DNA of 64,000 nucleotides from Strigamia acuminata (lineage: Eukaryota > Arthropoda > Chilopoda > Geophilomorpha > Linotaeniidae): contig OX442314.1 of NCBI GenBank assembly GCA_949358305.1, positions 23,677,060 to 23,741,059 on the forward strand, given 5' to 3'. Positions 37,901 through 46,800 of this stretch are shown here, in pieces; the first letter of the stretch is position 1, and every line of letters begins with the position of its first letter. The position numbers and the translations under genes were made by a program. The notes beneath the pieces were generated by a model. That model did no database searches, was not told the origin of the DNA, and saw nothing but the letters and a program-made list of their open reading frames with translations.

Positions 37901-39795
37901 ATAACTATCACATATCCAGCAAATTTAATTTTATAGAATTTCCCATATAGTCATTTTTTTATCTTGATAACCATCTCCATTTTACGACTTCTCGTCAAAC
38001 CAAAGTGGTATTAAAAGTTTTCTCATTAAATAAAGCGTTCGCTATTCACCAGTAAAAAAAAAAAACAATTTGTTTATCACTGAATTAGGATCCAATTCCT
38101 TTTTTCTCTGGGAACTGGATACTAATTGCTAAATTGGCTTAAAATCAATCCCTCGACAATAAACACGAGTTTCACCAATCAGCAAGTAAATAATCATCGC
38201 GCAGAAAACTTAATCAAAGCAAAAGCAGCCATTTTGGTGTTTACAAGCGCGTTACTCAATCACCTTTGATGTATATTGATGAGCCGAGCAGCGACATTAA
38301 ATTTGCGAATATGCTGATTTATGGAAAGCTTTCTCTTTTAAACTAAAATGTGATATGTTTATGAACTCTGCTCGAGATAAGGATTAAGAGCATTCTCAAG
38401 GATGTTCTAATGACCCCATCTGTTCGTTACGACACCATTAAAACAGATTATGAATCACTTCTTTCGATTCAATAAAGAGAAATGACGAAAACTTATCCTA
38501 ATAAATTTCCTTTCATCTTTCAAATAGTTTTTAAAAAATCCCATGTCTAAATGATTCAGCAGAAAACATTACAACCGCACAAAATCTTGTTGCATTTTTA
38601 TATAAAATTCGCACTTATCGATCAACCTTCGTATGTATTAGTAACACCAGACTCCATGGAGTTTGATAGAAGAATCTTTTTACAGACAATAGAGATAAAA
38701 ATGATTTAATGGCGTCGACCGTTGAGAAGGAGCAGATAACCGTTAAAAGTAACGCGGGTGCCGTTCTTTTTTATCCTCTGGGATACACTGTAATGGCCAG
38801 TTTTAAGCGAGGATTTACCTCGTATCAAATGGGATTGCTAATTGGGTTTGGATAGCTATCAAGCTCCAACAGGAAAGACACTTTGGGATTGAAACAATCG
38901 CTTTCAATCTCGTTTCGTACCGTTAATAGCGAAAGAATAGTGTGCTTTCATTCTTTGTTATATTAATTTTTTTCTTTCTATTATAGTCAATGGGACCGGA
39001 ACAACAAAATCATCTCACGGTTTGAATGGCACGTTGTACGCACGAGGCGAAGAAATAGGCATCGTCGTGGTGGTTCTACTTTTATGGGTTTTTGTCATTT
39101 TGCTTTTTTTTAATAAATGGGGCAAAATACGCATGCTCGAGCCGTATCATCCCGAGTACAAACAATCACATGTACCCACTTGTCAACTAAAAGGGTCAAG
39201 ACTGACACTCGATCAGGTGAGAACGAACTCGATTCATTTTGTTGCCAATCATTTCGCGCTTCAAAATAGTTAATGCACACACAAATGAGCATTTCATGGG
39301 CGAAAAATGGCGAAAAAATGATAGGTGACAAAATAAAGAGATCTGCGTAAGAAATGTACCACAAAACTTCAAATTGGCGCCGGAGCCTGTTTAAACGCCG
39401 AGGTGTCAGCAGCAATTTAGAGAATTGGTGATTTTTACAACAACAAAAAATCAGCGATTTTTTGAATAAGCACCGGGGGTGTCGGGTCCGAAAAATAAAT
39501 AAACGCCCGGGCTGCAATTTGAAGCTTTAGGGTGTTTGTCAATCAATTTGATTGAATTATTTGTTGTTTCATTTAGATGCACGTATCAATGAATGCTCTG
39601 TTTGAACGCGAACGTCTCCTAAGCGTTGCCCATGTCCACAGACCTGCAAGACTTCGCCAAAACTCTGTATTTGTCCACGGTTCAATCAATGCCTCCACAT
39701 CAGCTCAGAATTTCTCGCGCAAAGTGAAGAGTGCGGAGGACATTCAGTCAATGGTTTTCAAGTCGGCCGAAAACGTGGCATCAACTGAAATGTAG
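28953..39795 (+). CDS. FNDC4/FNDC5-like single-pass membrane protein with one fibronectin type III domain (5' end missing)
   Basis: Four exons with consistent phases are visible: 28953-29082 (phase 1 in, 2 out), 33524-33681 (2 in, 1 out), 38987-39216 (1 in, 0 out) and 39577-39795 (stop). The first two encode one FN3 domain, opening SPPGRPENVTVKRISPSTVV with core residues VVLTW and a later LLPTALYQVHI strand. The third encodes an N-glycosylation-rich linker, then EEIGIVVVVLLLWVFVILLF, a transmembrane helix, followed by a WGKIRMLEPY juxtamembrane segment. The fourth is a Ser/Arg-rich cytoplasmic tail. One FN3 followed by G/E-E-x-x-IVVVVL-x-x-W is the architecture of vertebrate FNDC4/FNDC5, the irisin precursor family; that assignment is from memory of the family. 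The signal-peptide exon is not found. An AATAAA lies at 40260-40265. The introns are 4.4, 5.3 and 0.36 kb. Confidence 0.75.
29083..33523 (+). other. Intron inside the FN3 domain
   Basis: AT-rich intron of 4.4 kb with a GTAAGA donor and a TTTAG acceptor, splitting the FN3 domain in its middle. I see no nested gene. Open frames such as 30866-31102 have no features. Confidence 0.5.
33961..34390. mobile_element. Inverted-repeat transposon with perfect 44-bp arms, split by a later insertion
   Basis: Positions 33961-34004 and 34347-34390 are exact reverse complements over 44 bp, beginning ACCAGGCTGAAGTTGGCA. Removing the inner hAT-like insertion and one copy of its target duplication leaves an element of about 210 bp. 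Its flanks CGTTATTTC and TGTTACTTC match at 7 of 9 positions, compatible with a 9-bp duplication as made by Mutator-like elements; this is tentative. It lies in an intron of the FNDC4/5-like gene. Confidence 0.75.
34006..34217. mobile_element. hAT-like MITE, copy 2, with perfect 8-bp target duplication
   Basis: It begins CAGGGATCGGCAAATAATTT and ends TTTCCGACGGCTG. It is flanked by exact 8-bp direct repeats GTCTACAG at 33998-34005 and 34218-34225, the hallmark of hAT insertion. It is closely similar to 9766-9962. It inserted inside the 44-bp-armed element, so it is the younger of the two. Confidence 0.85.
36887..37697. mobile_element. 811-bp MITE-like element, possibly PIF/Harbinger-type
   Basis: The left end GGGGGTTTCATTAATTAAGC is mirrored by a right end closing TAATGAAACCCCC. 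Similarity between the arms continues inward through AATTTTGTAATTTTGCAA-like sequence. TATTA flanks both sides (36882-36886 and 37698-37702). G-rich termini with a TWA-centred target are typical of PIF/Harbinger elements. There is no transposase, so it is non-autonomous. It lies in the 5.3-kb intron of the FNDC4/5-like gene. Confidence 0.75.
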
Positions 39796-40637
39796 TCAAA
39801 AACTGGGTGAATTAAGTGCTATCACACAATACACAGTATACACTGGAATTTGTTCATTATACTAGATGCCTGTAATGGCATTCTTTATCATTTTAAACTT
39901 TACCATAACAGTAGTTGAAATGCTTGGGTAAACAAGCCAAGGGCGTCTGCTTGACTGTTGTCATGACAACCTTGATAAATCAATGGCCAGTTTATTTACT
40001 TTTTATAATAACTATATTCTCTATTAATAACGACGATGATAAGAAAAAGACCAAAAAGCACATGCAGCTTTGCTTACAAGCAGATGAGACCAGATTTTTA
40101 AACATAAAAATTATTCCTATGCATTTATTGTAAAAAGTAGTAAATGGGTTCCTATAGTAGGAAGATCGGAGTTTGCAACAACCAGAATTTAAGATTGGTA
40201 TTAGTTTGAGATGATTTTGTAAAAAGATATATATATATCAAACATTCATATAACATAATAATAAAAAAAATAATAATTCTTATTTGGAAGCCATCAAGTC
40301 TTTTTATCATCCTTATTTATGTGGCACCAAGTGATTATAATCCGTCTTAATGTACATTAATTCGATCTGAACAGACTTAAGAGTAGTATTAAAAAAATAA
40401 TGAAAAGTGAAAATAAAAATAATGGCAAATCAATATCTAGTAAGAAAACATTGGCAATGGCAAATATTAAACAATTTCCTGATTTATTACAAATATTTAC
40501 CATTTAATCATGAGTCAAATCCGACAGTTGAGATAAATATTGATCTTAATATTTAAAATATTTAATTTTGTTTTCTATCCCATAAACCCTGAAAATTATA
40601 TAAAAATATATATATGTATATATATTTATTTTTAAAT
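39796..40637. other. Convergent 3' UTR region
   Basis: This lies between the stop of the plus-strand FNDC4/5-like gene and the stop of the minus-strand CPLANE2 gene. A plus-strand AATAAA is at 40260-40265 and a minus-strand AATAAA at 40625-40630. The open frames in it are AT-driven. I see no other gene. Confidence 0.5.
40625..40630 (-). terminator. Poly(A) signal of the CPLANE2-like gene
   Basis: AATAAA on the minus strand, about 8 bases beyond the stop codon. The next downstream sequence is an AT-rich microsatellite-like run. Confidence 0.5.
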
Positions 40638-41576
40638 TTATGTTTGTGTCTTTTGAGTAACTGTAATTCCAGCTAGACTTTGATCTCGCTGCCACAAATG
40701 GTTACAAACAACATTCAGAGCTAAACCTATCTCGCTTAATTCGGCAGCTTGAAGTGATTTACTACTTTGCGAATCCACAACGTTATTTTTCAATTTAATG
40801 ATCGGAATTTTCCACCGTTGCTCAAAGTCTCGAACATCGCGTAAGGTCACTTCGCTCATGGAATGTTGGTCAAATCTGTACAAACAAAACACGCCGCTGT
40901 ATAATTTATGCATGAAAATGTCGAGCTACACATCATTCTAACCTCGTTCCAAAAATTATGGGACAGGGTCTTTCAGTTGGCTGGAAAATCTTCGACAGCT
41001 GCTGAGGAATTTCTTCGAAACTCGAACGATCGGTGAATGAAAAAACAAATATTAGCGCGTCCAAATCTTCTTTACACGCCTTTTAAAACGGAGAAATAAG
41101 TTAAATGATTTTCAAAATTATTTTGTTTTTTCACTGACGGGTAAAATGTGATCAAATTTCTTCAACGCTCCTTCTCCGGCATCCCAAAATTCCAACCGAA
41201 ACATCACAATCCGCGACGTGTTGAGCAGCTTGACGGGCCAATACACCATCGATATTTGAATTCCAGGTGTTTCGCAGTACGAAGTTGACGTTTCATTACC
41301 CGACAAACGTGCAATTAAACTCGTTTTTCCAATCCCACCTTTGCCGCACACAAACAGCTTGTAATTAACTTCATCCAACTCCAATTGAGGACGTTCCAAC
41401 AATCCTAAAAATTAAATACTTTCATTTCATTTCATAAAAAAAAAAAAACGTGTGGATAAAAATAATTTACCAAACTGTCTCAATTTAAACGAATTGGGTT
41501 GATACAATGTTTGAAGAATTTCACTCGCTTCCTTGGTCGTGTGCCAATCAAGTTGCAATAAGCTTACGGGTTTCAT
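40638..41576 (-). CDS. CPLANE2: CPLANE2/RSG1-like small GTPase, ciliogenesis and planar polarity effector
   Basis: Four exons: 41576-41471, 41404-41139, 41079-40943 and 40875-40638. Phases fit throughout and give 248 residues, close to the vertebrate protein. It has a P-loop VCGKGGIGKTSLIARLSG, then ETPGIQISMVYWPVKL and RLEFWDAGEGALKKFDHILP, matching the Rsg1 signature with the WDxGE motif in switch II. ALIFVFSFTDRSSFEEIP follows, then FGTRFDQH in place of the NKxD guanine-recognition motif, and a C-terminal helix NHLWQRDQ. The exon 2 donor is an unusual GTCAGT, but the joined protein matches the family without a gap. In animals Rsg1 works with Fuzzy and the CPLANE complex at basal bodies in ciliogenesis and intraflagellar transport assembly. 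The start ATG lies 10 bases after a TTTTTCAG acceptor-like site. CCDC115 ends only 205 bp upstream on the same strand. Confidence 0.9.
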
Positions 41577-41781
41577 TTTGATAAATCTGAAAAATGAGAA
41601 AAAAACAAATTTTCTGTCATTTTAAATGATTTTTTAATTTTTTTAATTTAGAAAACAAAAAAAAATTGTTGTTTTCAAATACACGTTTATCTGGAATACA
41701 ATATTGCATATTTCCACCACAAAAATAATGAATCTCTCAATCTCAATCTAATCTAGTTTACAACAAAGCGTTACAATTGGC

Positions 41782-42306
41782 TTAGAAATTTCCATTCTCT
41801 CTCAAATTCCTAAGTTCAGAGCACACACTTTTTAATTCGTTTTGTTTCGTGGCAATTTTACACAGAATTTCGAGGCTGTTTTGAAATCCAGTCTGACTTT
41901 GTCTCAAAGTACTTGGAACTAAAATTCCGAACCAGTTGAGTGGATTTTTCTCTTTTCTGGCTTCGGTTTCTTTCGCGCCACTTTTCCCTCTCCGTCTCAC
42001 ACCGGTCAGCTCGTCTTCCTTTTCATTTTTTGTCAGCGAAATTAAATTAAATTCTTTGATATTTCCGGCTTCCTCTTTCGCGGATACTTTGAACAACGGT
42101 TCAATTCCCTTTTCCTCGTTCGGTAATTGGCTGATACCGACAAATTTATTTCCAATATTGTATCGTGACTTGGCCATGTTAATAAACGCTTCTTTTAGAA
42201 GTTTATCGAGTAAACTTCGTTCTTTTATAATTTCTTCCATCAATTCTAAGCTTCTAATGGACAACGAATCCATTTTTTCTCCGATAATAGCTCGGTTAGT
42301 AGTCAT
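41782..42306 (-). CDS. CCDC115: CCDC115 (Vma22-like) V-ATPase assembly factor
   Basis: A single coding exon gives 174 residues; the human protein is about 180. It has an N-terminal helical coiled coil (MDSLSIRSLELMEEIIKE and onward), the phrase MAKSRYNIGNKFVGISQLP, a charged low-complexity middle, and the family's most conserved block NPLNWFGILVPSTLRQSQTG, then a C-terminal coiled coil. CCDC115/Vma22 acts with TMEM199/Vma12 in assembling the V-ATPase Vo sector in the ER and early secretory pathway. I chose the ATG at 42306 because a TTTCAG acceptor lies just upstream of it. A non-coding first exon ends at 42374 with GTGAGT, so the longer frame starting at 42354 would translate intron. There is no AATAAA in the 205 bp before the CPLANE2 ATG. 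Confidence 0.9.
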   Translation of the reverse strand: MTTNRAIIGEKMDSLSIRSLELMEEIIKERSLLDKLLKEAFINMAKSRYNIGNKFVGISQLPNEEKGIEPLFKVSAKEEAGNIKEFNLISLTKNEKEDELTGVRRRGKSGAKETEARKEKNPLNWFGILVPSTLRQSQTGFQNSLEILCKIATKQNELKSVCSELRNLRENGNF

Positions 42307-42373
42307 TTTTAACCCTGAAATATTAAACAACCAATGGAAATTAGTGCTTATCACAATGCAACACTTTACTCAC

Positions 42374-42677
42374 CAATTAAATCGCAAAATATAGAGGCAA
42401 ATTGAGTTAATTTCAGTCGTTGCTATTGGAGTTCCGCCATTTTGTGTTAGCAACGACACGAATGACCGTCAGATGTCGGGTAAAGGAAAAATGTATGTGG
42501 CTCCATCTAGTTGCAATAAATTCAACTCATTTAACAAATTACGCGCCAAATTTAACCTCGTGCATAGAATAAAAAACGTTAACAATTATTACCGCGTACA
42601 TAGCAATACTGTATTGTTTACCGATTTGTCTCAAATTTGAGTTTTCGAAATATACTCCACTTTTTAAGACAGTTATA
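42374..42677. promoter_or_regulatory. Likely bidirectional promoter
   Basis: The non-coding first exon of CCDC115 (minus strand, donor at 42373) and the first ATG of the plus-strand secreted-protein gene (42678) are only about 300 bp apart, head to head. The middle carries GGAGTTCCGCCATTTTGTG, the most GC-rich part of the interval. No TATA box is evident. Shared regulation is inference. Confidence 0.45.
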
Positions 42678-43770
42678 ATGTCATTTATACTTTTGTTTGT
42701 TATTTCAGTATTAACATCAAGTGAGATTTGCAATATGTGTAGCGATAATAATAATACCATCATGTGTATATTACCTAGCTGTTTCAACGTATCAGTTGCC
42801 AAGCGAGTCCAAGACTTGTTTATTAGAAAAAGGAATTGACTATGGTTCAGTACAGTATGACTTGGAGAACTGTGTCAACAACCACACAAACGACCACGAA
42901 TTGTACACGGAATAGAAACAGATACATCTACATCTCTCTTTAATTTTTTTAAAAAATCGTTACTGTAGGCAAAATAACATTATGCATTGTGTGAATGCTT
43001 TCGAAGATCAAGTCCAAGATTGTTTGTTTAATGAACCTTCCAACGAGTTAATGAACGTTCAAATACAAGCCGTGAAAAAAGGCCTGCACCAGCACCACCG
43101 CCAGCGCATGATGAAAAACGACACTGAAAAATCAAACGTTACTTCTGATATTAAATGTGTATTTGATCTAAGTAAGACTAAAAACGTAACTTGTAAAACC
43201 CAAAAACACCAAAAACATAAAAACAGACACTTTGAAAGTAGCTGTTATTGTGTTCTTTTTTTTTTTTTAATTTGTCTTTTTAATACAGAAAGCGTGAATG
43301 CAAAGGCAAGGAACTGTACAGTGAAATTGAAAGAAGAATTAATGAAAGATTGTAAATTATCGGAAAAAGGCGAGGGAAAACTAGATTTCCACTGGAAACC
43401 AATTGGATCGGAGAGTGTGAACGACTATTGCAAGTAAGTTGATCAAAATTAAAGTTGGTAACGTTTACCTGATTAAAATTATTTTTTAAGGGCAGAAAAT
43501 GAGAAAAGTCTTTGTATCGCTATTACTTTCAACGAGGGATGTCCAGATAGAAAATTGTTGAGTAAATACCGGCAATACTTTCTCTGTGTTTACAAAACAG
43601 GAACTTGCAAAAAAATGATCGATTCGAATTACATTCAATTACTCCCGCTGAAATCGCAGCCAAAACGACCGTGGATGACCCACAAGTCATCAGTTCCGGC
43701 AGTATTGCCACAACTCTCTTTATATTTGCTGACTTTAGTTTTCTACGTTCAATTTCTGTTGTATACGTAA
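42678..43770 (+). CDS. Cysteine-rich secreted protein with C-terminal GPI-anchor-like signal
   Basis: Five exons: 42678-42720, 42779-42854, 42969-43171, 43289-43433 and 43491-43770. All phases agree and give 248 residues. Exon 1 encodes most of a signal peptide (MSFILLFVISVLTS). The body has paired cysteines in helical settings (HCVNAFEDQVQDC, NCTVKLKEELMKDC, SLCIAITFNEGC, FLCVYKTGTC) and potential N-glycosylation sites. The protein ends in a hydrophobic tail VLPQLSLYLLTLVFYVQFLL preceded by small residues, as in GPI-anchored proteins. The exon 2 boundaries are the least certain, since the intervening introns are only 58 and 114 bp. I recognise no family with confidence; cysteine spacing loosely recalls small secreted helical proteins of invertebrates. 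AATAAA follows at 43809-43814. It is head-to-head with CCDC115 and tail-to-tail with the repeat-exon gene. Confidence 0.65.
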
Positions 43771-43808
43771 CTGGAAACTCAAGATTTTATTGTTCTAGTG
43801 TTGTTATA

Positions 43809-43814
43809 AATAAA
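43809..43814 (+). terminator. Poly(A) signal of the secreted-protein gene
   Basis: AATAAA 39 bases after the stop. A minus-strand AATAAA for the convergent repeat-exon gene lies at 43828-43833, so the two 3' ends probably overlap. Confidence 0.6.
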
Positions 43815-43883
43815 AGTTTTAATTTGTTTTATTAATTATTATAATTATTATTATTCAATTTAAAAAAAAAATTTAAATGAAAA

Positions 43884-46800
43884 TTATTTATCCTCAAAAA
43901 AGGCGCTTTCATCGGATGATGTGTCATAATGTGCAGGATGAGTTTTTCTTTGGTGTTTACCGCTAATAAAATAAAAATAAGTAAAAACGTACAATTTGAT
44001 TATCATATTCTCACCTTGACTTTTTATGACGAATTTCCAAATTAGCCTTAATATAAGTTATAAAATCTAAAGGAGATATGTGATGAGGAATTTCTGCCGT
44101 CTTCGAGTGTTTACGCGGTCTGTATACGTATTGCTCTTTACGAACGGGATGCACTTTGAGAGCAGAATGTCCTTTGTGGTCTCCATGTTCTCTACCGTGT
44201 GGTGTGTGTGTTCCGCTGTGGGTTCGTTTAACATGCGAGTTATGTTTTTCTTCAGTTCCGCTTGATTCTGAATCTGAATCTGAATACTCCACTACACGTT
44301 TGTAATCTGGACGGTGATCTTTGCTTTTTTTAACATTGTGTTGTTTTTTGTGCTCAATAGCTTCACCAAAATCCATTGAGGAATCAGGATCCGTTTTAAT
44401 ATTTATACTTCTTCCTAATACATTCTCGGTTTTAAGCTTAGCTCCTCGCGCTTTAATAGCACTTTGCAGCAAAGCAGCCGGATCTAGAAAAATAATATAA
44501 ATATAAATATAAATAGATTCAATACAAAATAATATTTTATGGTTCTTTTTTTTTCTATTTTTCATGGATTATCCAAGTGTTATCTATACCTGAGACGCCT
44601 TTCAACAAGTCAGAATCCGCTTTTAAACTTTTTCCAAGAACACTATCGGTACCACCTACTTTCGTTTTTATAGCAGTTGTCAGCATATTTATCGGATCTA
44701 GAAAAATAATAAACATTTATTAAGAGAGTTTATTAAAAAGTGAATAATTTTTAATTTGTAGATTTAAAAAAAAAAATTACCCCCTCGCGCTTTAATAGCA
44801 CCTTGCAGCATAGCCAACGGATCTAGAAAAACAATAAACTTTTATTACAAAAAAATATTTAAAAATGTATAATTTTTAGTTTGAGGATTATAAAATAAAA
44901 CAATTATGTACACTAAATCTCTACTAGCAAAATTAATTAAATAAATGGTGAAATTTGGGGACAGCATCACACTGTCAATATAAATAAATTCAATACAAAA
45001 TAATATTCCATGCGTTTTTTATACTCTACATGAATTATCTAAGAATTATCTAAACCTGAAACACCTTTCGACTCGGAATCAGTTAAACCTCTTGCAAATA
45101 CATTCTCGGATCTAGCTTCTCGCGCTTGTATAGCACTTGACAGCAAACCCACCGGATCTAGAAAAATAAGAAACATTAATTAAAAGAGTTTACTAAAAAT
45201 GTATAATTTTTAATTTGTAGATTTTTAAATAAAATTATTAGGTGCACACAATCTTTACTAGTAAAATTAATTAAATTCATGGTAAAATTTGACTGACAGC
45301 ATCGCGCCGTCAATATTCAGTACAAAATAATGTTTAATAATTTATTTCTACTTTTCATGGATTATCCAAATTTTATCTATACCTGAAACACCTTTCAACA
45401 AGTTACTCGATAATCCAATGGCTTCAGAAACAGAATCTGAATTAGGTATTAAACTTCTTGCAAATATATTCTCGGATTTAGCTTCTCGCGCTTGAAGAGC
45501 GCTTGTCAGCAAAGCCACCGGGTCTAGAAAAATAATAAACATTTATTAAAAGAGTTTATTAAAAAACGTATTATTTTTAATTTGTAGATTTAAAAATAAA
45601 ACTATTCGGTATGCACACAATCTCTACTACCGGGAGTAAAATTAATTAAATTCAAGGTAAAATTTGGTTGACAGCATCGCGCCGTCAATATAAATAGATT
45701 CAATACAAAATAAAATTTTATGGTTTCTTTCTACTTTTCATGGATTATCCAAGTATTATCTATACCTGAGACACCGTTCAACAGGATAGACGATGCATCC
45801 GCATTTAAACCTCTTCCAAGTACATCGGTACCAGCTACTCGCGCTTGTATAACACTTTGAAGCAAAGTCACCGGATCTAAAAAAATAATAAACATTTATT
45901 AAAAGTGTTTATTAAAAAATAAATAATTTTTAATTTGTAGATTTAAAAAAAAATAATTACCCGCATTTCTGGCTGCTCGCGCTTGAATAGCACTATTCAG
46001 CAAAGCCGACGGATCTAGAAAAATAATAAACTTTTATTAAAAGAGTTTACTAAAAAATGTATAATTTTTAATTTGAGGGTTTTAAAATAAAATAATTATG
46101 TACACCAAATCTCTACTAGCAAAATTAATTAAATTCATGGCGAAATTTGGGGACAGCATCGCACTGTCAATAGAAATAATTTCACTATAAAATAAAATTT
46201 TATGCGTTCTTTCTACACTACATGGATTATCCAAGGATTATCTATACCTGAGACACCTTTCAACAGATTTGTCGATTTTGCAACGGACTCGGAATCAGCT
46301 TTTAAACTTCTTGCAAATATATTATCGGGACCAGTTACTTGCGTTTGTATAGCACTTTTCAGCATAGCTATCGGACCTAGAAAAATAATAAACATTTATT
46401 AAGAGTTTATTAAAAAATGAATAATTTTTAATTTGTAGATTTAAAATAAAAATAATTACCCGAGGTTTTAGCTCGCACTTGAATAGCATTTTGCAGCATA
46501 CTCAACGGATCTAGAAAAAACAATAAACTTTTATTACAAGAGAATAATAAAAATGTATAATTTTTAGTTTGAGGATTTTAAAATAAAATAATTAGCTATG
46601 CAAAATCTCTACGAGCAAAATTAATTAAATTCATGGTAAAATTTGGGGACAGCGTCGCACTGTCAATATAAATAAATTCAATACAAAATAATATTTTATG
46701 CGTTCTTTCTACTCTACATGAATTATTCAAGAATTATCTAAACCTGAAACACCTTTCGAATCGGTATCAGTTAAACCTCTTGCAAGTACATTCTCGGGTG

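Noticed and set aside
42473-42643. Plus-strand ATG frame of 56 codons in the CCDC115 divergent region
   Set aside because: AT-driven, ends in the next gene's upstream region, no feature or splice support.
42721-42915. Plus-strand frame opening with a GTG
   Set aside because: It begins exactly at the GTGAGA donor of exon 1 of the secreted-protein gene; it mixes intron and exon sequence.
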